DNA from: Chloroflexota bacterium
GTDB lineage: Bacteria > Chloroflexota > UBA11872
Assembly (NCBI GenBank): GCA_026706485.1
Contig: JAPOYR010000010.1
Coordinates: 81,798-145,797 of the forward strand
DNA length: 64,000 nt
Direction of reading: 5' to 3'
This document shows positions 1-7,527 of this stretch, in pieces. Positions within the stretch are counted from its first letter, which is position 1. Each line of letters begins with the position of its first letter. A program made the position numbers and the translations under genes. The notes beneath the pieces were generated by a model, which saw nothing but the letters and a program-made list of their open reading frames with translations, was not told the origin of the DNA and did no database searches.

Positions 1-225
1 CCTGCGGGTCGCGCGATGTTCGCCTCCGAGTCCCAGGCCCGCGAGCATGCGCTTGCCGTCGGCCCCCGCCTCGCCGCGGAGGCCGCCGCCGAGGCCGGCG
101 CGTCCTGCCCCACCATCGACGTCGATGAACACACCTGGAGCCTCGACCAGGACGACCCCGAAGCGCCGGCCCAACTCATGGAAACCCGCTTCCGTTTTAC
201 GGCCACGGAGGCCGGCACCGCCTAG
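1..225 (+). CDS. C-terminal part of an unrecognised protein (5' truncated)
   Basis: An open frame enters from the left edge in phase 1 and ends with TAG at 223-225, giving at least 74 residues; there is an internal ATG at 16, but the frame is open to position 1, so the true start is probably outside the window. The visible piece has an Ala/Glu-rich probably helical part followed by an acidic segment and a short beta-like end (METRFRFTA). I recognise no family and propose no function. It is separated from greA by about 97 bases that hold a good -10 hexamer, so greA probably has its own promoter. Confidence 0.5.
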   Translation, partial: PAGRAMFASESQAREHALAVGPRLAAEAAAEAGASCPTIDVDEHTWSLDQDDPEAPAQLMETRFRFTATEAGTA

Positions 226-249
226 CCAACCTCGATCGGCCCGCTCGCC

Positions 250-255
250 TATAAT
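250..255 (+). promoter_or_regulatory. Candidate -10 element upstream of greA
   Basis: A perfect TATAAT lies in the gap between the truncated first gene and greA, 67 bases before the greA ATG. No convincing -35 hexamer is seen 16-18 bases upstream, so this is a -10 match only. It would give a leader of roughly 60 bases and is the most likely promoter for greA-lysS. Confidence 0.4.
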
Positions 256-322
256 CGACACCGTCACCGCGCAGCGCACCATGCCAGCCCGGCTGCGGCT
301 TTGGGGGAGGCGAACGAAGCCT

Positions 323-781
323 ATGGCGACCAAGTTCTTGACCGAGGAAGGGCGTCTGCGCCTCGAGGCCGAGCTTCACGAGCTGAAGACGGTGAAACGC
401 CCGGAGATCATCCGGCGCATCCACGAGGCCAAAGAGTTCGGCGAGCTGAGCGAGGGCAACGAGCCGGACGAGGTCAAGAACGACCAAGCGTTCACCGAAG
501 GCCGCATCATGATGCTCGAGCGGCTGCTGCGCGACGCCATCATCGTCAGCGAGCATTCGTCCGACACCGTCAGCATCGGCGCCACCGTCAGCGTCCGCGA
601 CGACGGCGAGAGCCAGCGTGAGTTCACCATTGTCGGGACCGAGGAAATCGACCTCGCCACCGGCAAGATTTCGAACGAATCGCCGCTGGGCCTGGCGCTC
701 GTGGGGCGCAAGGTCGGCGAGCATGTGACCGTGGAGACGCCCGCAGGCACGCGCGCCTACGAGATCACAGGAATCACCTGA
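323..781 (+). CDS. greA: Transcription elongation factor GreA
   Basis: 152-residue cytoplasmic protein of normal GreA length. GreA enters the RNA polymerase secondary channel and stimulates cleavage of backtracked RNA. The N-terminal half is the charged antiparallel coiled coil, with the tip signature ELSEGNEPDE (the family usually has DLSENAEY) carrying the acidic residues that assist cleavage; the C-terminal half (SIGATVSV, then ESPLGLALVGRKVG) is the FKBP-like domain. The ATG at 323 was chosen because it starts the family-like MATKFLTEEG and is preceded by a GGGGGAGG ribosome binding site; the frame is open further upstream but that part looks non-coding. lysS follows with no gap, so the two genes are probably translationally coupled. 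Confidence 0.95.
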   Translation: MATKFLTEEGRLRLEAELHELKTVKRPEIIRRIHEAKEFGELSEGNEPDEVKNDQAFTEGRIMMLERLLRDAIIVSEHSSDTVSIGATVSVRDDGESQREFTIVGTEEIDLATGKISNESPLGLALVGRKVGEHVTVETPAGTRAYEITGIT

Positions 782-840
782 TCGCGGAGCCAGCGCCGGG
801 CGACCGTCTCTACGAGGCGCGGCTCGCCAAGCTGAACCGC

Positions 841-2244
841 ATGGCCGCCGCGGGCGATCCCGTGTTTCCCTCCCGCGTGCCCCGCTCGCACCGGGCGGCA
901 GACGCGCGCTCGCTGGTCGACGATCCGAACGGCCCCGAGGTCGACGTCGCCGGACGCGTGATGTCACTGCGGCGGATGGGCAAGACGAGCTTCGCGGCAG
1001 TGCGCGACGGCTCGGGTGAGATCCAACTCTTTCTGAACGCCAGCGAGCTTGGCGCGGATGCCTATCGGCACGTCCTGGACGTGATCGACGTGGGCGACAT
1101 CGTGTCGGCGGGCGGGCCGGTGTTTCGCACGCGTGCCGGCGAGCCGTCGGTGCGCGTGCAGCGCCTGACGGTGGCCGTGAAAGCCCTCCGGCCCCTGCCT
1201 GAGAAGTGGCGCGGCCTGCAGGACCCGGAAGCGCGGTACCGCCAGCGCTATCTCGACGTCATCGCCAATCAAGACGTGCGCGAGCGCTTCGAGGCGCGGA
1301 CCAGGATCGTCAGCACAATCCGCCGCGTGCTCGACGCGCAGGGGTACATGGAGGTGGAAACCCCCTCGCTGCAGCCCCTCTACGGCGGCGGCAGCGCCGT
1401 GCCCTTCACCACCCACTACGAGGCCCTGGGACGCGACTTCTACCTGCGCATCGCCGACGAGCTGTATCTCAAGCGCCTGCTGGTCGCCGGCTACGAACGC
1501 GTGTATGAGATCTGCAAGGACTATCGCAACGAGGGCATTGACCGTACCCACTGCCCCGAGTTCACCATGCTCGAGGCCTATCAGGCCTTCGCCGACCTCG
1601 GCGACATGCTCCGGCTCACCGAGGCGCTGGTGGTGGAGGCGGCACGGGCAGTCGCGGGGGACACACGCGTCGCCTACGGCGAGACGACGCTCGACTTCAC
1701 GCCGCCATGGCGGCAGGTGACCTACCGCGACGCGATGCTCGAGGCCGTGGGAATCGACCTCGACGACGAGCAGTTGAGCGATGAGCAAATCCGCGAGGCG
1801 GCGGTCGGCCGCGGCGTGGCACTCGAGGCCGGCGCGGCACGCGCCCGCATGCTCGATGAAATCACCAAGACCTGCGTGGAGCCCGCGTTCGTGCAACCGA
1901 CCTTTCTCACCCGCTACCCGGCCGAGACGACGCCCCTGGCCAAGCGCGCCCCAGACGACCCGCGTTATGTCGAGCGGTTCGAGCCATTCGTGCTGGGCAT
2001 GGAGTTGGGCAATGGCTATACCGAGCTGAACGATCCCATCGATCAGCGCCGCCGCCTGAGCGAGCAGGCGGACGACGATGCTGAGGCGCATCCGGTTGAC
2101 GAGGATTTCATTCGCGCGCTGGAGCACGGCATGCCGCCGGCGGGCGGCCTGGGTCTCGGCATCGACCGGTTGACGATGGTGCTCACGGACGCGCCCAACA
2201 TCCGCGACGTCATCCTGTTCCCCCAACTGCGAACGCCTGCGTAG
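841..2244 (+). CDS. lysS: Lysyl-tRNA synthetase, class II
   Basis: Charges tRNA-Lys with lysine. After an N-terminal OB-fold anticodon-binding domain (VDVAGRVMSLRRMGK, about residues 37-51) come the class II motifs: motif 2 as YRNEGIDRTHCPEFTMLE and motif 3 as GLGIDRLTMVLT near the C-terminus, plus the LysRS-specific TTPLAKR segment. From ATG 841 it is 467 residues, slightly short at the N-terminus. The same frame is open upstream and encodes LYEARLAKLNR just before the ATG, which resembles the usual LysRS N-terminal helix. The real start is therefore probably an ATC at 781 or a CTG at 778, overlapping the greA stop; no ATG, GTG or TTG is available there. 841 is given as the first canonical start. 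serS follows 65 bases later. Confidence 0.95.
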   Translation: MAAAGDPVFPSRVPRSHRAADARSLVDDPNGPEVDVAGRVMSLRRMGKTSFAAVRDGSGEIQLFLNASELGADAYRHVLDVIDVGDIVSAGGPVFRTRAGEPSVRVQRLTVAVKALRPLPEKWRGLQDPEARYRQRYLDVIANQDVRERFEARTRIVSTIRRVLDAQGYMEVETPSLQPLYGGGSAVPFTTHYEALGRDFYLRIADELYLKRLLVAGYERVYEICKDYRNEGIDRTHCPEFTMLEAYQAFADLGDMLRLTEALVVEAARAVAGDTRVAYGETTLDFTPPWRQVTYRDAMLEAVGIDLDDEQLSDEQIREAAVGRGVALEAGAARARMLDEITKTCVEPAFVQPTFLTRYPAETTPLAKRAPDDPRYVERFEPFVLGMELGNGYTELNDPIDQRRRLSEQADDDAEAHPVDEDFIRALEHGMPPAGGLGLGIDRLTMVLTDAPNIRDVILFPQLRTPA

Positions 2245-2309
2245 AATCGGGGACAGAAGAACTCGGCCCGCGGTGCGTCGGCCGTTGCGATTCGATACGT
2301 TGCCCCCAC

Positions 2310-3596
2310 ATGCTTCCCCTGCGATTCATTCGTGAGAACGCGGACTTGGTGCGCGCCGGGCTGAGCGCCCGGGGCGACGACGCGCCACTGGATGGACTGC
2401 TGGAGCTGGACCGGAAACGGCGCGCGCTGCTGGTTGACGTGGAAGGCTGGCGAGCCGAGCGCAAACGCGTCTCCCGAGCCATCGGCACCGCGTCGGATGC
2501 TTCCGAGCGTGAGGCGCTGATTGCCCAAACGCGGGCGTTGTCGAAGGACCTCGATGCGTCCGAGCCGAAGTTGGGACAGATCGAAAGTGACCTCGATCGC
2601 CTCCTAGGGGAATTCCCCGCGTTGCCGCATGCGTCCGCTCCGGCCGGGCAAGACGCCAACGACAACCCCGTGGTCGCAGAGCACGGCACTCCGCCCGCCT
2701 TCGACTTCGAGCCGCGTCCGCACTGGGAGATCGGCGAGACGCTGGGCGTGCTCGACTTTCCGCGGGCGGCAAAGATCGCCGGATCGGGCTTCTGGCTATT
2801 TCGGGCCGGCGGGGCGCGCCTGCAGCGCGCCCTGGTCGCCTGGGCCATTGACTTTCAGGTACGCGAGCATGGCTACCTCGAAGTTTTGCCTCCGGCACTT
2901 GTCACAAGCCGGGGCATGGCCGACTCGGGCAAGCTGCCGAAGTTCGCCGACGATTCCTATGGGTTGCCCGCCGACGACCTTTGGCTCAATCCGACGGCCG
3001 AGGTGCCGCTCACGGCCATGCACCGCGACGAAGTCTTGGACGGCGGCACACTGCCACTCCGCTACGTGGCCTACACGCCGGCGTTTCGCCGCGAGGCGGG
3101 CGCCGCGGGCATCGACACGCGGGGCCTCCAACGCTTGCATCAGTTTGACAAGGTCGAGCTGTACGCCTTTTCCCTGGCCGAGCAGTCGTACGAAGAGTTG
3201 GAGACGATGCGCCGGCACGCCGAGGCGGCCATCGAGGCGCTGGGACTGCCCTATCGCACGCTGGAACTGTGCACCGGCGATCTTGGATTCACCTCCGCCA
3301 AGACCTACGACCTGGAGGCCTGGGCGCCGGGCGTGAACGCCTGGCTGGAGGTCTCGTCGATTTCGAATTGCGAGGCGTTTCAGGCACGTCGCGCCGGCAT
3401 CCGGACCCGGAAGCCCGGTGGCAGCCACACGGAATTCGTGCATACGCTCAATGGGTCCGGGCTTGGTATGGCCCGTACGATGGTGGCCATTCTGGAGAAC
3501 TACCAGCAGGCGGACGGCACAGTCCGCGTGCCGGAGGTTCTCCAGCCGTATCTCGGCGGCCAGAAAGTGCTTGAGGTGGAGCCCGGATGGCAGTAG
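2310..3596 (+). CDS. serS: Seryl-tRNA synthetase
   Basis: 428 residues, full length for bacterial SerRS. The N-terminal third is the long coiled-coil arm (about residues 30-100, Arg/Glu/Leu rich) that grips the long variable arm of tRNA-Ser. The class II catalytic core follows, with motif 2 around FRREAGAAGIDTRGL and motif 3 as LNGSGLGMARTMVAILEN. The protein also matches the family start MLPLRFIRENADLV. It acts in the cytoplasm and may also charge tRNA-Sec if one exists. Its last 10 bases overlap the next gene, indicating an operon with the cysteine-synthase-like gene. Confidence 0.96.
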   Translation: MLPLRFIRENADLVRAGLSARGDDAPLDGLLELDRKRRALLVDVEGWRAERKRVSRAIGTASDASEREALIAQTRALSKDLDASEPKLGQIESDLDRLLGEFPALPHASAPAGQDANDNPVVAEHGTPPAFDFEPRPHWEIGETLGVLDFPRAAKIAGSGFWLFRAGGARLQRALVAWAIDFQVREHGYLEVLPPALVTSRGMADSGKLPKFADDSYGLPADDLWLNPTAEVPLTAMHRDEVLDGGTLPLRYVAYTPAFRREAGAAGIDTRGLQRLHQFDKVELYAFSLAEQSYEELETMRRHAEAAIEALGLPYRTLELCTGDLGFTSAKTYDLEAWAPGVNAWLEVSSISNCEAFQARRAGIRTRKPGGSHTEFVHTLNGSGLGMARTMVAILENYQQADGTVRVPEVLQPYLGGQKVLEVEPGWQ

Positions 3597-4525
3597 ACCC
3601 GGTGATCGACCGGCATCCCACTCTGCAGCTCATTGGCCGCACGCCGCTGGTTGAAACCCGCCTCTTCCGGGATCGCTATCCGAGAGCAAGGGTCTTTGCC
3701 AAGGTGGAGGCCTTCAATCCGGGCGGGTCGATCAAGGATCGCCCCGTCGCGCGCATGCTGGCCGACGCGCAGGCGCGCGGCGACCTTCGCCCCGGTCAAA
3801 CCATCCTCGACTCGTCGTCGGGCAACGCGGGCATCGCCTACGCGATGATCGGCGGGCTCCTGGGGCACGACGTCGAGATCGTGATGCCCGACAACGCCAG
3901 CCGGGAGCGCGTGCAGCGCATCACGGCGCATGGCGCGCGCATTCGCTTCACCGACGCCATCCTGGGCTACGACGAGGCCATGCGTGAGGTCCAGCGCCGC
4001 CATGAAGCGGCCCCCGAGCGCTACTACTTCGCCGACCAGTACAGCAACGAATCGAACTGGCAGGCGCATTACGACGGCACGGCGAGCGAGATCCTGGCCC
4101 AGGCCCCGCCCGACATCACGCATTTCGTCGCGGGCGTCGGCACCGGCGGCACGATCACCGGCGTCGCGCGCCGATTCGACGAGGTATCCCCCGACGTGCG
4201 GATCGTGTGCGCCACTCCACCGGAGTTTCCGGGTATCGAGGGCTTGAAACCCATGGGGCCCGACCACCTCGTACCGGCAATCCTCGACGCCACGCTGATC
4301 GACACCTGGGTCGATATCGACGTGGACAAGGCTCGCGAGTTTTCCGTGCAACTGGCGGCCGAGGGACTCTTCGTCGGGCAATCGGCCGGCGCCTACATGT
4401 ATGCGGTCGAAACCGTGCTCGCGGACGACCCGGACGCCGTGGTGGTGACGTTGTTTCCCGATGCCGGCGATCGCTACTTCAGCACCGGACTCTGGGACGT
4501 GGCGCCGACGCTCGCGAGCCCGTGA
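3587..4525 (+). CDS. PLP-dependent cysteine synthase / cystathionine beta-synthase family protein
   Basis: 312-residue fold-type II PLP enzyme of the CysK/CysM/CBS family, which replaces a beta leaving group of an activated serine with sulfide or another nucleophile. The PLP lysine lies in NPGGSIKDRPV (around residue 49), the phosphate-binding loop is GVGTGGTITG, and the C-terminal serine loop is VGQSAGA. The loop that binds the substrate carboxylate reads SSGNAG, where CysK has TSGNTG, so the exact substrate is uncertain; O-acetylserine or O-phosphoserine are the likeliest. No cysE neighbour is present. The start overlaps serS by 10 bases, and the ATG is preceded by GGAGCCCGG within serS. 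Confidence 0.85.
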   Translation: MAVDPVIDRHPTLQLIGRTPLVETRLFRDRYPRARVFAKVEAFNPGGSIKDRPVARMLADAQARGDLRPGQTILDSSSGNAGIAYAMIGGLLGHDVEIVMPDNASRERVQRITAHGARIRFTDAILGYDEAMREVQRRHEAAPERYYFADQYSNESNWQAHYDGTASEILAQAPPDITHFVAGVGTGGTITGVARRFDEVSPDVRIVCATPPEFPGIEGLKPMGPDHLVPAILDATLIDTWVDIDVDKAREFSVQLAAEGLFVGQSAGAYMYAVETVLADDPDAVVVTLFPDAGDRYFSTGLWDVAPTLASP

Positions 4526-4604
4526 TCCCGACCGTCGACATAGCGGCAGCGCCATCACGAATGCGACCCGCTCTTATCCGAACTCATCCCAGTGGAGAGC
4601 CGGC

Positions 4605-5450
4605 GTGAAGCCTTTGCGCCTGGGATTCAATCCGCGCATTGCGCCCGAGAGCCGGCGCCGCTTCCATCAACGCTTGCGGCACGTCGTCGAGGTCGCGGTG
4701 CACCTGGAGTTCGACGTCGTCGAGCTTGGGCTTTCGACCCACATGCACGATTTGGGCTTGACGACCATCTTCGACCCGCAGGCCATCGAGATCCTCGACG
4801 ACGCTCCGCTTCGGTTCCATCTCAACCTGTTCGCCGACGCCGCGATGTCGGAGCGCTCGGCCATCACCGACGTGACCAGCTACTCGCGCAGCGTGGCGCT
4901 GCGGCAAATCGTGCAGATCGTCGAGTTTTTCGAGCACCGGCACGCCATGGAGATGTACGTGGTGCACCCGGGTCGCCGGGTCACCCACGAGGCCGCGCAC
5001 CTGGACGCGCTGCGGGAAAGCATGCGCACGCTGCACAACCTGTTCCCGGGACTCCCGATCGCCATCGCGAACGCGAGCGGCGAGGCAGTGCTGGGGCGCA
5101 TCGACAGCGTGCTCAACGCGCTCGACAGCGCGCGCCACTTTCGCTTCGCCCTGCATACGGGATTCGCGTTCCATTCCGTGGATGCGAACCACCTGGCGTT
5201 CGAGGCCCGCATGGACTACCTGCGCCGCTTCGTGGATCAAATCGCGGAGATTCGCTGGCACAACACCGCGCCGGGCACGCGTCCCAGCGTGCCGTTGCAC
5301 CGCACGCTCGAGGACGGGCTGGATCTCGCCATGCTGATGCGCACCGTGGGTCGCAATCCGGGCACGCTGCACATGATCGAAACGGTCGGCCTGGACCCGC
5401 CGGCCCTGGTGCGCGAGGTGCGGACGCTGCACCGCGCCCTTAACGCGTAG
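4605..5450 (+). CDS. TIM-barrel protein of the xylose isomerase / AP endonuclease 2 type
   Basis: 281 residues starting at a GTG with a GGAGAG ribosome binding site a few bases upstream; the frame is open further back but that part looks like low-quality spacer. The sequence has the rhythm of an AP_endonuc_2-like barrel: LRLGFNPRIA at the first strand, FDVVELGLS at the second, FHLNLF, MYVVHPGR, IAIANASGE, FALHTGFAF and IRWHNTAPG at later strands, ending in a helix. Such proteins are sugar isomerases, epimerases or endonuclease IV relatives and usually bind a divalent metal through His/Glu at strand ends; candidate ligands such as the His in VVHPG are visible but the classic endonuclease IV metal set is not complete. 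Function unknown; probably carbohydrate related. It is convergent with the exporter genes. Confidence 0.6.
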   Translation: MKPLRLGFNPRIAPESRRRFHQRLRHVVEVAVHLEFDVVELGLSTHMHDLGLTTIFDPQAIEILDDAPLRFHLNLFADAAMSERSAITDVTSYSRSVALRQIVQIVEFFEHRHAMEMYVVHPGRRVTHEAAHLDALRESMRTLHNLFPGLPIAIANASGEAVLGRIDSVLNALDSARHFRFALHTGFAFHSVDANHLAFEARMDYLRRFVDQIAEIRWHNTAPGTRPSVPLHRTLEDGLDLAMLMRTVGRNPGTLHMIETVGLDPPALVREVRTLHRALNA

Positions 5451-5453
5451 GCG

Positions 5454-6545
5454 CTACTCCCAGCGAAACAGGCGCACCGCCAGCGCCACGAACACGACCA
5501 GGTAGGCCGCCATGGCCGCCACGGAGATTCCCATGGGAATGCTGGTCGCGCCGCCGATCATCAACTGGCGCGTGGCCTCGGCCAGATGCGTCAGCGGGAG
5601 CACGTTGATCACCGGCCGCAGCCAATCCGGCATGAACTCCAGTGGGAAGAAGACGCCTGAGATGAACATCATCGGAAACGTCACAACCTGCGCCACCGGA
5701 AAGAATCCCTGCTCGGTCTTGGTGAACGAACCGAGGAAGAACCCAATGGCGAGGAAGGCGAGGCCTCCAAGCACCACCACGCCCGCCAGCGCAGCCAGCG
5801 ACCCGGGGTCGCTGTTGAGCCGAATGTCGAACACCAAGCGCCCGACGATGATGAGAATGGCGGACTGCGCCAGCACCAGGACCATGCGCAGGATCAAATC
5901 GGCGCTCACAAGCGTGAGCCGGGACACGGGCGTCGCTTGCAGCCGGCGCAGCACGCGCCGCTCGCGCAGCGACACAATATTCACCGCGCCGAACACGCCC
6001 GCGTTCATCACGCTGAAAGCCACGATGCCGGGCACGATGAAGTCGATGGTCGACAGCCGCTCGCTCCGAAGGGTCTGAAACGCCGGGCGCACGACCGGCT
6101 GGCTCCGCGTGAGCGTGCGATCCACCACCTCGAACGCTTGCAGAATCACCGGCACCACGACCTGCTGGCTGCTCTGCCGCGTCTCGTCATAGTGGATGTC
6201 AACCGACATTGGGGAACCGGCGTCAATCGACGCGCCCCATCCACTCGGGATCGCGATCACCGCGCGGCGATCACCGTCCTCCAAGCTGGCAATTTCGTCG
6301 GTCAAGCTGCCCCGCGACAAGTCGAACGCGTCCATCGCCCTCAGCGTGTCGACGAGCACGCCGGCCTGCGGCGATTGATCCCCATTGACCAGGCCGATTT
6401 CGTATCGCGTGGCGGTGTCGCGGCCGAATACCAGGCCGAAGATCAAGACGAAGAGCAGCGGAAACGCGAACGTCCAGAAGAGGGCGGCCCGATCCCGCGC
6501 GAACTCGCGCGTGTTAGCCAGCGTGAGCTGAGCGAGGGCTCTCAA
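5454..6545 (-). CDS. ABC-2 type exporter, membrane subunit
   Basis: 363-residue integral membrane protein with the ABC-2 layout: one N-terminal transmembrane segment (ALFWTFAFPLLFVLIFGLVFG, about residues 22-42), a large extracytoplasmic loop of roughly 150 residues, then five C-terminal segments including a Gly-rich stretch (VVVLGGLAFLAIGFFLGS). It starts at TTG in a TTGA overlap with the ATPase gene stop, so the two are co-translated and form one exporter. Relatives export drugs, polysaccharides or lipids, and some belong to lantibiotic immunity systems. Nothing here fixes the substrate. Confidence 0.88.
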   Translation of the reverse strand: MRALAQLTLANTREFARDRAALFWTFAFPLLFVLIFGLVFGRDTATRYEIGLVNGDQSPQAGVLVDTLRAMDAFDLSRGSLTDEIASLEDGDRRAVIAIPSGWGASIDAGSPMSVDIHYDETRQSSQQVVVPVILQAFEVVDRTLTRSQPVVRPAFQTLRSERLSTIDFIVPGIVAFSVMNAGVFGAVNIVSLRERRVLRRLQATPVSRLTLVSADLILRMVLVLAQSAILIIVGRLVFDIRLNSDPGSLAALAGVVVLGGLAFLAIGFFLGSFTKTEQGFFPVAQVVTFPMMFISGVFFPLEFMPDWLRPVINVLPLTHLAEATRQLMIGGATSIPMGISVAAMAAYLVVFVALAVRLFRWE

Positions 6546-7456
6546 TCTCGCAACGTCCGTCCGGTGAGCTTGAGGAACACGTCTTCAAGCGTGGCCCGGC
6601 GCAGCCGCAGGTTCTGAATCGGCTCGCCACGCTCCCGACCAAGGTGCAGCAGCGCCGCCATCGACGCCGGCACGTCGTCGCTGAACATGCTCACGCGGTC
6701 GCCCTGGATGGACGCGTTCACCACCGCGGGGAGCGACTCGATGTCGGCTTCGGTCAGACCGTCGCGCTGGCTGAACTCGATCGCGTCCTCGGCGAAATGC
6801 GTCCGCACGAGAGCTTCGGGCGTTTCCATGGCGATGATGCGGCCGTGGTCCATCACGGCCACGCGATCGCAGAGGCGCTCGGCCTCCTCCATGTAGTGCG
6901 TGGTCAGCAGCACCGTGCGGCCTTCGGCCTTGAACTGCTCGATGGTTTCCCACAGGCTCCGCCGGGCCTGTGGGTCCATGCCGGTGGTCGGCTCGTCGAG
7001 AAAGATGATCGGCGGGTCGTTGACCATCGCGAGCGCTACCGATAGCCGCTGCTGTTGTCCGCCGGACAGGTCCTTGACGAACGCGCGGCGCCGCTCCTCC
7101 AGGCCCAGGAGCGCCAGAAGATGGTCGGCTACGCCCGCCCGTCCGTAGAACGAGGCGAAGAGCTCGATCACCTCGGCCACGCGCAACCGCGGGTAGAGCG
7201 ACACCTGCTGCAGTTGGACGCCAATCTTGCGCTTGAGGTCGCCGGCATCGCGTCCCGGGTCCAGACCCAGCACCTGCACCGCTCCGGAATCGCGCGGGCG
7301 CAGCCCTTCCATGATCTCGACCGTCGTGGTCTTGCCCGCGCCGTTCGGCCCGAGCATGCCGAAGACCTCACCGATCTCGACCGTGAATGAGACGCCGTCG
7401 ACGGCCTTGACGTCGTCGTAGGCCTTGCGGAGATCTTGGACTTCGATGACGGGCAT
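6542..7456 (-). CDS. ABC-2 type exporter, ATP-binding subunit
   Basis: 304-residue ABC ATPase of the DrrA/CcmA-like class. Walker A is GPNGAGKTT, the signature is LSGGQQQR, Walker B is IIFLDEPTTGMD and the switch His is in LLTTHYMEEAE. After the nucleotide-binding domain comes the usual C-terminal extension ending RRATLEDVFLKLTGR, typical of exporters. ATG 7456 was chosen because MPVIEVQDLRKAY is the normal beginning of the fold; an in-frame start 63 bases earlier would add residues unlike the family. It forms an operon with the permease gene and energises export. Confidence 0.92.
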   Translation of the reverse strand: MPVIEVQDLRKAYDDVKAVDGVSFTVEIGEVFGMLGPNGAGKTTTVEIMEGLRPRDSGAVQVLGLDPGRDAGDLKRKIGVQLQQVSLYPRLRVAEVIELFASFYGRAGVADHLLALLGLEERRRAFVKDLSGGQQQRLSVALAMVNDPPIIFLDEPTTGMDPQARRSLWETIEQFKAEGRTVLLTTHYMEEAERLCDRVAVMDHGRIIAMETPEALVRTHFAEDAIEFSQRDGLTEADIESLPAVVNASIQGDRVSMFSDDVPASMAALLHLGRERGEPIQNLRLRRATLEDVFLKLTGRTLRD

Positions 7457-7527
7457 ACCGGAAGTCAACGATATGGGCGCCGCTTGCCCACCAAAGTGAC
7501 CGATCTCACCAAGCGCCACGTGGCGGG

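Noticed and set aside
964..2226. A 420-codon open frame on the - strand
   Set aside because: Antisense to lysS; no recognisable motif.
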